Shown one piece after another: positions 35,520-43,795 of a stretch of DNA of 47,828 nt; within the stretch, counting starts at the first letter, position 1; each line of letters begins with the position of its first letter. The translations under genes and the position numbers were made by a program. Source of the stretch: a virus; the IMG/VR virus record IMGVR_UViG_3300028030_000018, positions 1 through 47,828 of that record. One strand, 5' to 3'. The notes beneath the pieces are model-generated. The model ran no database searches, was not told the DNA's origin, and was given only the letters and a program-made list of their open reading frames with translations.

Positions 35520-35939
35520 TTAAACCCTTATATCTGGATGACCGCTACTTGTTCTAATAGGGTCATATCTTCGCCGTCTTTTATTCCATTTATGTCTTCG
35601 GAGCTCATTTCTCAACAGTAACGCCCTGCGTCTGACTATTGGATCCCCTCCTTGGGGCATCTGCTGCGACGAACCATACCATAGTGGTGCGATATAATAA
35701 AACCCTGTATCAGGATTAGTGACATTGTTAGCCACAGACCATGTATACTGATTACCTCTTACATGCCAGCCTGCTCTGGACCTTCCAGTGGCAACAGGCC
35801 ACGCTTGCCGTAAGTCATTCTTCAGCTCATGTGTATTATCTTTGATAATGTTTTTAATATCATTTTCGATAATATAGTTTAAACCTTTCCATGTCACGCG
35901 CTGATCGCCAAAACTTCCGCTTACATTTAAACGAGCCAT
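35520..35939 (-). CDS. HK97 gp10-like neck/tail protein
   Basis: 139 residues, very basic C-terminus. It has the family's pattern of an N-terminal helix followed by ATGRSRAGWHV and a strand, then YYIAPLWYG. Gp10-like proteins complete the head-tail joint. GGAGG precedes the start, and the ATG overlaps the upstream stop. Confidence 0.75.
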   Translation of the reverse strand: MARLNVSGSFGDQRVTWKGLNYIIENDIKNIIKDNTHELKNDLRQAWPVATGRSRAGWHVRGNQYTWSVANNVTNPDTGFYYIAPLWYGSSQQMPQGGDPIVRRRALLLRNELRRHKWNKRRRRYDPIRTSSGHPDIRV

Positions 35940-36337
35940 TAACGTTCCTCCCTTATGAGAGCTATATAAGCTATAATAGTATTGTTAACTATTATTGTTG
36001 TTACATCATGAAGCCACATATCTACGCCGTTATATGCAATGTAACTCAGTTCATTAACATTTATACTAGCGGCCGGATCTGTTACATAAAACGATACTGA
36101 AGCTGTTTCGAACTTAGCTAAATTATCATCTCTTTGGATGAACTTCTCTTTAAGATTAATGTCTTTGGTTGATACTGTATCATGTACAGCGTACATTATA
36201 TCTATTGTCTGCTCGTTTTTAGTTGTTGTTCCTGTGACGGGGTCGTAACTCTCGCTTAATACGTTATGTAGCACCCCTGGCTGCCCATACATATCTACGA
36301 TGCTTTTAATTGTTTTAGCAAACAGTGTTGATGTCAT
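35939..36337 (-). CDS. Head-tail adaptor (head closure) protein
   Basis: 132 residues from ATG 36337, chosen because AGGAGAACAAG precedes it; the longer frame to 36406 overlaps the upstream gene. The sequence is beta-rich (IDIMYAVHDTV, SVSFYVTD, VDMWLHDVTTIIV) like stopper/head-completion proteins of siphophages. Assignment rests on gene order as well as pattern. Confidence 0.65.
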   Translation of the reverse strand: MTSTLFAKTIKSIVDMYGQPGVLHNVLSESYDPVTGTTTKNEQTIDIMYAVHDTVSTKDINLKEKFIQRDDNLAKFETASVSFYVTDPAASINVNELSYIAYNGVDMWLHDVTTIIVNNTIIAYIALIREER

Positions 36338-36783
36338 CTTGTTCTCCTGAACGCTAACACACCACCACAACCTTGAGGTTTCTTGACACCTACAGACTCC
36401 AAACAAGGCCAGCTCGTAGCTGGTACATCTTCGGGTATGAGTTTATCAAACCCTTCATTTTTAAAGAACTCAGTGCTCATATGATTGAAGTACTGTAAAC
36501 GCACTTGCTGTTTAGCTTCCACAGCGTCTATACTATAACGGATATGATGTATAGCTATGTCTACCTGTACTTTACCTAAGCACTCAACAGCTGTGTCGGG
36601 TAGCTTCAAACCATTTAAATTCATGATGAGGTTACCTGTGTACAACAACCAGCGCTGCTTATCTTCAAGGCTTAAAGCCTCCCACACACCGTGCTCAAGA
36701 AAATCTTCAGCGATAATATCCGCCCCCGCTACATCAACAAAAGTATTGAAGTCGTTAGCTGGATGTACTATTAACGCTGTCAT
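36334..36783 (-). CDS. DnaT-like head-tail connector
   Basis: 149 residues, helical, with NDFNTFVDVAGADIIAEDF near the N-terminus and WLLYTGNLIMNL. The pattern fits the DnaT-like ssDNA-binding family that is found directly after the capsid gene and serves as the head-tail adaptor in many siphophages. AAGGAG upstream. The end overlaps the next start by 4 nt. Confidence 0.7.
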   Translation of the reverse strand: MTALIVHPANDFNTFVDVAGADIIAEDFLEHGVWEALSLEDKQRWLLYTGNLIMNLNGLKLPDTAVECLGKVQVDIAIHHIRYSIDAVEAKQQVRLQYFNHMSTEFFKNEGFDKLIPEDVPATSWPCLESVGVKKPQGCGGVLAFRRTR

Positions 36784-36793
36784 TTCCTACTCC

Positions 36794-37765
36794 TTATACA
36801 TTACAGATTAACGCTGCAAATGGTACTCTTTTTCTATCTACATTACGAGTCCAGTTAGCCGCATTCTCAAACTCGGCATTTGTTGGTGATGTAGAGGCCA
36901 TAGCTGCTTTGGTAAAGCTGAATCCATAAGGGTGTAAACAGAAGTTTCTTCTTTCCCATAGCGTCTCTTGACCAGCACCGTTACCAATTGCTGCTGTCCA
37001 CTCAACTTCGTGTGCTTTTTTAGGCGTACCTAAACCATGACCAATCATACCACCACCTAAAATATAAGATGTGTATGTACCTGCTGCTGGTGAGTCTACG
37101 GCGTCGGTAATAACCAATCTAAGACCCCCTAAGGCTTCGTACAAGAACTTACCTGTTCTATCATCATAGATTCTATCTGTCACACCATCTTTTTTAAGTT
37201 TGTTTCTAATAGCTGAGTGACAAATCATTACGCCGAACATGTCTTGCGCATCACCTGCTGTTTGTTGTGTATCTAGAATCATATTAATATCTACAGTTGT
37301 ACCTGTTTGGTCGTTTACAAAATCCGAAGCATTGTTCGCAACATTGTCCGCAATTAAACCTTTGATAATCGATAACGAAGTGAAGTCCATTTGTCTAGCC
37401 CAATAAGCACCTACTCTCGATGCAATAGCTAACATAGGATCACCTGTATGAGATAAATTAGCTGTGATGTTTCTAGCTCCCCATGATCTGTTTCTGTAGT
37501 TTCCTACAGCTACATCTGTACCTGTGGTGATGCCATCAGTACCTGCCATAGTTGCCGAATCATCTGAAATTCTACCTTCGTTATCTGCTAAATCTAAGAA
37601 ATAGTCAAACTCGAATGTAGCTCCAATATTAGCCTTCATCAATCTTGTTAGTTCAGCGTCTTTAACAATTAAACCTGAATTCCATAGTACTGACTTTCTA
37701 AGTGATTGTCTTAGTACTTCTCTGTTATATTGATCCCTTTGGATCAAATCTGATAAAACTACCAT
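36794..37765 (-). CDS. Major capsid protein
   Basis: 323 residues. Gene order (scaffold, capsid, connector) and composition support the major coat protein: an N-terminal helix region, EFDYFLDLADNE, a long spine-like helix around 110-140 (RVGAYWARQMDFTSLSII), and a glycine-rich beta domain (LGGGMIGHGLGTPKKA) with HPYGFSF near the C-terminus. It is preceded by its own promoter. ATAGGAAAGATT precedes the start. Confidence 0.85.
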   Translation of the reverse strand: MVVLSDLIQRDQYNREVLRQSLRKSVLWNSGLIVKDAELTRLMKANIGATFEFDYFLDLADNEGRISDDSATMAGTDGITTGTDVAVGNYRNRSWGARNITANLSHTGDPMLAIASRVGAYWARQMDFTSLSIIKGLIADNVANNASDFVNDQTGTTVDINMILDTQQTAGDAQDMFGVMICHSAIRNKLKKDGVTDRIYDDRTGKFLYEALGGLRLVITDAVDSPAAGTYTSYILGGGMIGHGLGTPKKAHEVEWTAAIGNGAGQETLWERRNFCLHPYGFSFTKAAMASTSPTNAEFENAANWTRNVDRKRVPFAALICNV

Positions 37766-37829
37766 AATCTTTCCTATTGTTTATTTGTGAATCATAGAAG
37801 GACCATCCTGGCTCCCAGCCATCTCTATT

Positions 37830-37860
37830 GTTATATAATAACATGTTTTTGCTGAGAACC
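37830..37860 (-). promoter_or_regulatory. Promoter for the major capsid gene
   Basis: On the minus strand, AGCAAAAACATGTTATTATA copies the promoter core at 8781-8800 with a single base change, giving TATTAT (37840-37835) as the -10. A GGCT/AGCC hairpin lies in the roughly 65-nt 5' UTR. It would boost capsid expression over the upstream portal and scaffold genes. Confidence 0.65.
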
Positions 37861-37870
37861 ACCTGAGTTA

Positions 37871-38605
37871 CTAGTATTTTCCTGCTAGATATTTAGCAAA
37901 TAGAGCGTCATGTAGTTGTGGGTTGGTTTGTTGCAGCTCATATTGTTTGGACGGCGAATAACTATCTGATGTTTCGTCGAAGTATTGGGCCCACTCGCCT
38001 GTGTCACCTTCTCCTTGGCTACCTCCCTGAGCACCACCCCCTGTACTTCTCTTACCTTTTATAACGGTCTTAAACACAGGATTTTGTTTAAACTCATTTA
38101 TCAAACCATCCTGATTTATAGCGCCACCATCTATACCTAGGAATTGTAACTCAACAGCCCCCTCATCATTCATGTTTGCTTGTATGCGTGCTTGAATATG
38201 AGGTTCTAGAAGCAATGCATTCTCGCCCGCTAAATCTGTAGCAATTTGTTTAACAGCTGTGGTGAGGGCTGTTCTTTTTAAATTGTCTGTTAACTGTTGT
38301 ACTTTTACTTTCTCCGCCTCTAATGCTGTCTCGTATTGAGCTGTCTTGGCTTGTATTAACTGTTCGTATTTTTTACCTTCTAGTAGCTCTTTCTCTATCT
38401 GTTGTTGCTTGAATGCTTCCAGTTCGTCCAGCTTTTGCTTCAGTGTGAGCTTCTCTTGTTTAAGTTTTATATTATTGTTCTTTAAACCACTCACATCCTC
38501 AAACAAGTCATCTTCCAATTGGTATGTACCGTCTGCTTGCTGTACATATAATACGCGATATTTCTCATCTACTAAGCTCAAATCTGCTATTGTTTTTTGT
38601 AACAT
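37871..38605 (-). CDS. Head scaffolding protein
   Basis: 244 residues, highly charged. A long coiled-coil spans about 40-110 (repeated LK/QKLDELEAF-like heptads), followed by a glycine/glutamine-rich linker (STGGGAQGGSQGEG) and a short C-terminal helical tail of the type that binds capsid protein. Location between portal and capsid genes fits a scaffold. ACAAGGATTTAAC upstream. Confidence 0.82.
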   Translation of the reverse strand: MLQKTIADLSLVDEKYRVLYVQQADGTYQLEDDLFEDVSGLKNNNIKLKQEKLTLKQKLDELEAFKQQQIEKELLEGKKYEQLIQAKTAQYETALEAEKVKVQQLTDNLKRTALTTAVKQIATDLAGENALLLEPHIQARIQANMNDEGAVELQFLGIDGGAINQDGLINEFKQNPVFKTVIKGKRSTGGGAQGGSQGEGDTGEWAQYFDETSDSYSPSKQYELQQTNPQLHDALFAKYLAGKY

Positions 38606-38622
38606 GTTAAATCCTTGTCATT

Positions 38623-40149
38623 TTATTTTTTATTTTTATTTCCGGCTGGTAATATACCGGCCCCACCTGTACGGGATCCCTGCTGTTTATTAGGCATAGG
38701 AGCTGTCATTTCTGTAACCAACTTCATATCTTTCAGGTATTTCTCATTAGGTATGTTATCATCCACCAACTCCACTTGTTTAAGGTAGTTTAACGCCGTA
38801 CCTCGGGGCGCTGTACCTGCAACCTCTGCGTTTGAAATAGAAGTGAGGAAAGGACCATCAGGTTCAGGAGCATAAAACTCTTTATTGATCTGTACTGTGT
38901 ACTCTTCATTAACCCCCATGTATAGTGCAATCCAATGCATCCCTTGTGTTAACGCCTGTGACGCGTTGTTCACTATAGAAGCCAACTTACTCATCGATGC
39001 AGATGTTCTGATTTTCAATGCCTGCGCTGACTCCACTCCTGCCTTGTGACTTATAGCTTTTATACGCGCCCCCTGCTCAGCCATAGACGCTTCTAACACC
39101 TCTAATGTTCTATAATGGGTTAGGTTTTGCGCTTCTATCTCTAGTATATCTGCTCTTGAGTTCTCCCCTTCTATAGCTAGTACTTCGGAAGCATCCATTT
39201 TAACCTTCAGGTTTTGACGCTCTGCCTGTTTCGTCCACCCAGGTACCAACCCTGATAACACCAACTGCGGGTGACCTATATAAGTTTGCACAAACAATAA
39301 CTCTGCCCATGTCTGATAGTGTTTTATGTTGGAGTTAGCTATACCTATCACAGGTGATTTATCTACCTTAGATGTGTTTGATGTTGTACCTACAAACATA
39401 CCGGGTATCTCCGTAAGTGGTTCTCCATTAGCCTCCGGTACTATAGTTTTAACAGGTTCTTGATCTCTGTATATCCGTATTTTATATATGCCATCTTCAA
39501 CAACCAGCTCTCTGTATAGGTATTTAACTTCGTTAACCTCACCTTTGTCTTCATCAGCTGCTATTTTCACCTCATCTATCTCTCTAAGCACCACACGCAC
39601 CAGTTGAGCCTTACCTGAGCGTCGTGTCTCTCTCCAATTTAATATGTCCAGTGGCGCATACAGCGTTATATACGCTTTGTTATTTTCATCTTCTATCATA
39701 TTAGGCGTTGTATCTACTGTAGGATAGTCTACTAACATGAATATACGACCGTATGTACCTACACCTCCTACAATTTCACGCCCTATGTCCTCCAAATCTA
39801 AGTAGTCTAATTCACCCAAATCCTCCTGAATAACGCCTTGCGCCTCACCTTCAGCAGGTTTGTTGACTTTCTTTTTCACCTCTATAGGTCTTCTGAAAGC
39901 CGACGACACTAAGTCCTCTACCGCTTCCGCTGTAAACTCAACAAAATGAGCTCCTTGCAGATAGATCTCATACTGGGCCTTAAACTCTTCGGACTCCTGC
40001 GACTCTACATCTGTACGCACAGGATAAGGCAGATAGGTTGTACGCGCCTCTTTAATGGCTTCTTCACCCTCAACACACTTCTTTAATTTCGTCCATGTGT
40101 TAAAGTATTGCTGATATTCACGGTGTGTAGGTATATCATCATAAGTCAT
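38623..40149 (-). CDS. Portal protein (DUF4055 type)
   Basis: 508 residues. DUF4055-like features: an N-terminal CVEGEEAIKEARTTYLPYP segment, GIANSNIKHYQTWAELLFV in the stem/wing region and a long C-terminal helix with SAQALKIRTSASMSKLASI split around it. The portal forms the dodecameric DNA channel. The start overlaps the end of the small gene at 40139 by 11 nt, and AAGGAC is upstream. Confidence 0.88.
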   Translation of the reverse strand: MTYDDIPTHREYQQYFNTWTKLKKCVEGEEAIKEARTTYLPYPVRTDVESQESEEFKAQYEIYLQGAHFVEFTAEAVEDLVSSAFRRPIEVKKKVNKPAEGEAQGVIQEDLGELDYLDLEDIGREIVGGVGTYGRIFMLVDYPTVDTTPNMIEDENNKAYITLYAPLDILNWRETRRSGKAQLVRVVLREIDEVKIAADEDKGEVNEVKYLYRELVVEDGIYKIRIYRDQEPVKTIVPEANGEPLTEIPGMFVGTTSNTSKVDKSPVIGIANSNIKHYQTWAELLFVQTYIGHPQLVLSGLVPGWTKQAERQNLKVKMDASEVLAIEGENSRADILEIEAQNLTHYRTLEVLEASMAEQGARIKAISHKAGVESAQALKIRTSASMSKLASIVNNASQALTQGMHWIALYMGVNEEYTVQINKEFYAPEPDGPFLTSISNAEVAGTAPRGTALNYLKQVELVDDNIPNEKYLKDMKLVTEMTAPMPNKQQGSRTGGAGILPAGNKNKK

Positions 40150-40351
40150 CTTGTCGTCCTTGTGTTTGTGTCAACGGTGTACCATCTTCATTCCACAGCG
40201 GTGTCTTTGTGTCTTTATCCAACACACCACCGTATTTCTCCCATAACCCTTTTCTAAACAGATACAAATCGCTGTACTGTTTATTTGTGTCTAATGTGAA
40301 CTCGCTCACCGGCAGTCTTTGAAAACTACCCTTACATTCTATTAAAGCCAT
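40139..40351 (-). CDS. Small unknown head-region protein
   Basis: 70 residues, between the small membrane protein and the portal. It begins MALIECKGSFQRLP and has no recognised domain. GAGGAG before the ATG and overlap with the portal start show it is translated as part of the head operon. Function unknown. Confidence 0.68.
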   Translation of the reverse strand: MALIECKGSFQRLPVSEFTLDTNKQYSDLYLFRKGLWEKYGGVLDKDTKTPLWNEDGTPLTQTQGRQDDL

Positions 40352-40360
40352 ACCAACTCC

Positions 40361-40498
40361 TCATGATAGATAAGGAGGCCAGCTATCGGTGTTGTCATCA
40401 TTGATGTGTGGTTGTTTTGAATCTCTTATAGCTGATATTAGTATAAATAACATCAACACTATGCTGATGGCTGTCAGCCCATCCAGTATATAATGCAC
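40361..40498 (-). CDS. 45-residue membrane protein (GTG start)
   Basis: A short gene with a GTG start at 40498 preceded by GGGAGGTGATG, the strongest Shine-Dalgarno match I noticed. The product starts MHYILDGLTA, has one membrane segment at about 9-24 (TAISIVLMLFILISAI) and a polar tail ending WPPYLS. The stop is 9 nt before the next ATG. It sits in the transcript from the promoter at 40540, before portal. The role is unknown. Confidence 0.65.
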   Translation of the reverse strand: MHYILDGLTAISIVLMLFILISAIRDSKQPHINDDNTDSWPPYLS

Positions 40499-40529
40499 CG
40501 CATCACCTCCCTGCTAAATTTATGGTTTA

Positions 40530-40560
40530 TATTGTATATTATAGTATAAGGTTACTGCGA
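40530..40560 (-). promoter_or_regulatory. Promoter for the portal-scaffold operon
   Basis: Minus-strand TATAAT at 40543-40538 within ATACTATAATATACAATATA. The ACTATAATATA core is shared with the promoter at 42445-42440. It lies just after the terL stop, so head genes have a promoter separate from terminase. Confidence 0.6.
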
Positions 40561-40581
40561 TAATACTGAAATTGAGTGAAA

Positions 40582-42024
40582 TTAATGTCTTTTCAGTTTA
40601 CCCATATTGTTGTAGTTGCTGAATGTCACTTTGGTTACCGGTTTCACAGCCCACACCAAATATCTGAAGGCGTCAGTGTAGTCATCAATAGTACCAGGAC
40701 CACTAAACTTCTCAGGTTTACCGGTAACCTCATCATAACTGAGTTGCTCCAGTGCCTGTATCAATTGGGGACAGCCTATAGGGTCTATAAATATCTCCTT
40801 TCGTTTAAAGCCACTATTCACGCTCAGTATACTGTCCATTATATGGGGGTTTTTCTCCCCCATTATAAATACGACACCCGCATCACTTAAAATATCCAGA
40901 TCTGACCGCGATGCATTGGTACTTTTGCTACCGCCCGAAGCGTCAAAAGCACCGTACAAATGTTTACCTCTGTATTTATTCTCCAGACGCTGTTTAGTGG
41001 CGAAGGTATCTTCCTCCAGCATCTCAGCAAATACATACAGGTAGTCTTCACCTGTGAGGACAGCACTTAGTGTAACACACCCACCGGCGTTAAAGTCACC
41101 ACCCAGGTATATGTCTTGGTCCGCATCCGTTACTATGTATCTGTGTGTGTTTTTATTTCTGTCGAAGTGATTGAATACAGTGGTAGCTTTTAAGTTCACA
41201 AACTCACCATTTATGTAGCTCTCCACCAGGTTATCTGGGTATATGTCCCTCATCGTTTGTATGAAGTCGTCCGGCAGGAATATGTTGTCTGTAGTCTTGG
41301 CCTTTATCAAACGCCCTCGCTTCTCAGTTACAAATATTTTGTACATAGCTCTGAACCCTTCTGGCGTGGATACTATGATTAACTGTCTTACATTACCGGC
41401 TCTTAAACGCCCTAGTAATTTCAGAAATGCTGCGTATGCCAGTTCTGACTTAGCCGTGTCAAACTCATCCAGTATAACAGCACTAGCGTTAATACCGATT
41501 AATCTATCGTAGTTCTCCAGGGATTTACATATTAGTCTGTTTGTGGTCATTACACGCTCACCTTCTTCATTTACTGTCTCAAAACGCACAAAAAATGTAG
41601 ATTCCGTGGCTTTGTAAGTGTAATCTAAGCCAAATTCCCGTAATGCTGTATGCAATTCAGGTATTAATATTTGAACGAGTAGAGGGAAGTTTGGTTCGCA
41701 TATGATGAGGTCTGTCCCTGGGTTTAGTGACGCTAATTGTAATGTTTTACGCGCAACGATAAATGTTTTGCCCGAACCAAACCCTGCTGTTATACCTAAT
41801 ATCTTCGAATGGGTGTCTTCCATTAGAGCTATTTGATGAGGTAGTAGGTGTAGTGTTAATTCGTCTTTGACTTCTTCCTCCTCCTCTGGTGGTTGGGTGT
41901 TGATAGGGCGTAGATCATCTGTCAGTACAGATTGATTTGTGTTGTTTATACTTTGTGCAGATTCGTAAGGGTCCAGCTCATACTCAAGGAATAGATGTTC
42001 ATTATGATTGTGTTTGTTCATCAT
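40582..42024 (-). CDS. terL: Terminase large subunit
   Basis: 480 residues. The packaging ATPase has Walker A AGFGSGKT (80-87) and Walker B VILDEFD (183-189, with D186 and E187), then motif III IVSTPEG. The nuclease domain starts near 300, with D310 in LGGDFNAG and a C-terminal acidic cluster DDYTDAFRY. The N-terminal 55 residues are polar and acidic and unlike the core. The ribosome site is weak; the start overlaps terS by 23 nt, so coupling is likely. Confidence 0.95.
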   Translation of the reverse strand: MMNKHNHNEHLFLEYELDPYESAQSINNTNQSVLTDDLRPINTQPPEEEEEVKDELTLHLLPHQIALMEDTHSKILGITAGFGSGKTFIVARKTLQLASLNPGTDLIICEPNFPLLVQILIPELHTALREFGLDYTYKATESTFFVRFETVNEEGERVMTTNRLICKSLENYDRLIGINASAVILDEFDTAKSELAYAAFLKLLGRLRAGNVRQLIIVSTPEGFRAMYKIFVTEKRGRLIKAKTTDNIFLPDDFIQTMRDIYPDNLVESYINGEFVNLKATTVFNHFDRNKNTHRYIVTDADQDIYLGGDFNAGGCVTLSAVLTGEDYLYVFAEMLEEDTFATKQRLENKYRGKHLYGAFDASGGSKSTNASRSDLDILSDAGVVFIMGEKNPHIMDSILSVNSGFKRKEIFIDPIGCPQLIQALEQLSYDEVTGKPEKFSGPGTIDDYTDAFRYLVWAVKPVTKVTFSNYNNMGKLKRH

Positions 42025-42400
42025 TGGCTTCTTTGTGTTCTATTGTAGCGGGTACAAAAGATATTTGTTTAACCGTAGCCCCCTGTGAGCTTATATTGTC
42101 ATTGGTGTCTTTGTAACCGTAGTGGTTTTTCAATATAAATTTGGACATATCACCTTTGAGTACACCTGTTAACGCGTTTTCTACTATGCCTGCTTCGGCT
42201 ATAACATTAATATGGTATTTAAGATCCGTGTCTTCGTTGATTTGTTTTGATATATTACGCACCATCCAGGCGGGATAGTTTTGGTACCTCAGCATAAATG
42301 CTTTAAAACCCACTAGGGTGGGTATTCGTGTTTTCTTGTGTTGCAGATAAACATTAAAAAGTTTTAGTATATTTTTGTGATCTGGTGCTCTTGTGCTCAT
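42002..42400 (-). CDS. terS: Terminase small subunit
   Basis: 132 residues. An N-terminal helical DNA-binding half is followed by AGIVENALTGVLKGDMSKF and LKNHYGYKD, a pattern typical of small terminase subunits. It would recognise the packaging site; the repeat arrays just upstream (42528-42800) are candidates for binding. ACAAGGAAATGCT precedes the ATG. Confidence 0.82.
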   Translation of the reverse strand: MSTRAPDHKNILKLFNVYLQHKKTRIPTLVGFKAFMLRYQNYPAWMVRNISKQINEDTDLKYHINVIAEAGIVENALTGVLKGDMSKFILKNHYGYKDTNDNISSQGATVKQISFVPATIEHKEANDEQTQS

Positions 42401-42429
42401 AGCATTTCCTTGTTTAATTAATTGGCATT

Positions 42430-42465
42430 TAAGTATTATATTATAGTAAACCTTAAAGTTTCATG
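42430..42465 (-). promoter_or_regulatory. Promoter for terminase genes
   Basis: Minus-strand TATAAT at 42445-42440 with upstream CTTTAAGGTTTAC, reminiscent of the TTTAAGG element at 690 and 16519. The -10 lies 40 nt before the terS start. Confidence 0.62.
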
Positions 42466-42520
42466 ATTTATGCGTTATGCATTATGCCTTGTGTGGTTGG
42501 ACTTGGTAATTGTCCTTAAT

Positions 42521-42800
42521 CTTAACCCGGAGTGAATTAACTTTTTATATATTTTAGCCCGGAGTGAATTAACTTGTTCTTAGTCTTAACCCGGAGTGAA
42601 TTAACTTGTTTTTAGTCTTAACCCGGAGTGAATTAACTTGTTTTTAGTCTTAACCCGGAGTGAATTATTTTTTTTATATATATATTTTGGTGCGGAGTGA
42701 ATTAACTTGTTCTTAGTCTTAAACCGGAGTGAATTAACTTGTTCTTAGTCTTAAATCGGAGTGAATTATTTTTTTATATATTTTGGTCCGGTGCTTGTCA
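42521..42800. repeat. Iteron-like array with 32-bp period
   Basis: CGGAGTGAATTA starts at 42528, 42560, 42592, 42624, 42656, 42693, 42725 and 42757, with a degenerate ninth CGGTG at 42789. All spacings are 32 bp except one of 37, so sites sit on one face of the helix (about three turns). Between cores the filler is also repeated (ACTTGTTCTTAGTCTTAA). Candidate origin iterons or terminase/packaging binding sites. No coding frame. Lies between terS and the gene at 42895. Confidence 0.85.
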
Positions 42801-42894
42801 AACTGAAACCAAGCTGACCCTGATTCAAATCTGACGGGTTACTTTAATTTTATCTATTCAGTTTATATTAATATAAATATAAACTGAATTAAAA

Positions 42895-43212
42895 TTAAAT
42901 ATTATCATATATAATTTTATTTAATTTATCTATCAATCTTTTTTCTGAATTAAATCTTAAATAAATCGTTATTAAATAATCGATATAATCGATTAATAAA
43001 TAATTATCTTTAATTTTATTTATTTTAAATAATAAATCGATTATATTCAGTAAATCGTCAATCTTTAAATTATTCTGAACATATAATTTTAATTTATTAA
43101 TTAAATCGTCAATTGATTTATTTTTATTATTAAAATTAACTGACACAATTTTACTACATAAATCTATTTTAATATTATTCAATATTAAATCTACATCGAC
43201 ACGTTTATTCAT
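42895..43212 (-). CDS. AT-rich helical unknown protein
   Basis: 105 residues, rich in Asn, Ile, Leu, Lys and Asp, probably all-helical, no recognised domain. It follows a promoter at 43247-43242 and the stereotyped leader AAAAGGATTTAAA before ATG. The gene ends about 95 bases before the iteron array. ATCG/CGAT is dense in its DNA compared with the late genes. Function unknown; an early regulator or origin protein is possible. Confidence 0.65.
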   Translation of the reverse strand: MNKRVDVDLILNNIKIDLCSKIVSVNFNNKNKSIDDLINKLKLYVQNNLKIDDLLNIIDLLFKINKIKDNYLLIDYIDYLITIYLRFNSEKRLIDKLNKIIYDNI

Positions 43213-43229
43213 TTTAAATCCTTTTATAT

Positions 43230-43275
43230 TTTATATATTATATTATATCGTAATTTTACTGAAGATCTACTGAAT
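43230..43275 (-). promoter_or_regulatory. Early promoter, minus strand
   Basis: TATAAT at 43247-43242 in the context TCAGTAAAATTACGATATAA, a near copy of the + strand promoter at 43652-43670 (CAGCAAAATTACGATATAAT). It drives the gene at 43212. The 38-bp upstream element lies about 50-90 bp further upstream. Confidence 0.7.
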
Positions 43276-43295
43276 CGCGTTGTAAATTTAATCGT

Positions 43296-43334
43296 ATCGT
43301 GAGTATTTTTTATTATCGTAATTATAATTTAAAC
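43296..43334 (-). repeat. Upstream element copy 1
   Basis: GTGAGTATTTTTTATTATC followed by TAATTATAATTTAAAC. Two more copies occur at 43579-43616 (opposite strand) and 46943-46981 (2 mismatches in 39). In each case the copy lies about 40-60 bp upstream of a TATAAT promoter and points the same way as transcription, so it looks like an activator or UP-type site for early genes. Confidence 0.75.
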
Positions 43335-43360
43335 GAATCGTGAGGACTGTTGAGTATCAT

Positions 43361-43470
43361 TAAATCGTATTATTAATTACAATTAAATCGTATTGTTAAT
43401 TATAATTAAATCGTATTATTAATTACAATTAAATCGTATTGTTAATTACAATTAAATCGTATTGTTAATT
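43361..43470. repeat. Five 23-bp direct repeats
   Basis: AAATCGTATT occurs at 43362, 43385, 43408, 43431 and 43454, always 23 bp apart and always followed by [AG]TTAATTA. The array lies in the divergent intergenic region between the genes at 43212 (-) and 43796 (+), flanked by inverted copies of the 38-bp upstream element. Probable regulator binding array or secondary origin. Confidence 0.8.
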
Positions 43471-43578
43471 AGTATAAAGTCTTATACAGCATGCTACTTT
43501 ATGCTTCTCGTTTATTATAACATCACGTTATCATAAATCATAATTTGCCATTCTCGCGGTACTATTTTTATAGATTCG

Positions 43579-43616
43579 GTTTAATTATAATTGTGATAAT
43601 AAAAAATACTCACGAT
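43579..43616 (+). repeat. Upstream element copy 2
   Basis: The reverse complement of the 43296 copy with few changes. It points toward the + promoter at 43665, so the divergent region is nearly symmetrical: element, promoter and gene on each side of the 23-bp repeats. Confidence 0.75.
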
Positions 43617-43639
43617 TCGTTAAAATTTATAGCTCGTTT

Positions 43640-43685
43640 CAGGCTAAATTCAGCAAAATTACGATATAATATATTATATAAAAAA
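43640..43685 (+). promoter_or_regulatory. Early promoter, plus strand
   Basis: TATAAT at 43665-43670 preceded by AAATTCAGCAAAATTACGA and followed by ATATTATATAAA. It shares TTCAGGC-AAATTCAGC with the promoter region at 46920-46899 on the other strand. It drives the mini-ORF at 43706 and the gene at 43796. Confidence 0.72.
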
Positions 43686-43705
43686 TAAAACAAAAAGGAT
43701 TTAAA

Positions 43706-43717
43706 ATGAAAACATAA
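43706..43717 (+). other. Three-codon mini-ORF with strong ribosome site
   Basis: AAAAAGGATTTAAA, the phage's standard leader, precedes ATG AAA ACA TAA. The real gene starts 79 nt later at 43796 with the same first three codons (ATG AAA ACA) but a weaker site. It may be a translational decoy, a regulatory minigene, or the relic of a duplicated gene start. Confidence 0.5.
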
Positions 43718-43795
43718 CATATCAATCACGATCACGATCATAACATGCTACTATAAACAATTAATAATTTGTAATGAACAGGATAATAAAAACAA

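Noticed and set aside
42521-42800. CRISPR-like array
   Set aside because: The period is regular but the sequence between cores is itself repeated, so there are no spacers; no cas genes are present.
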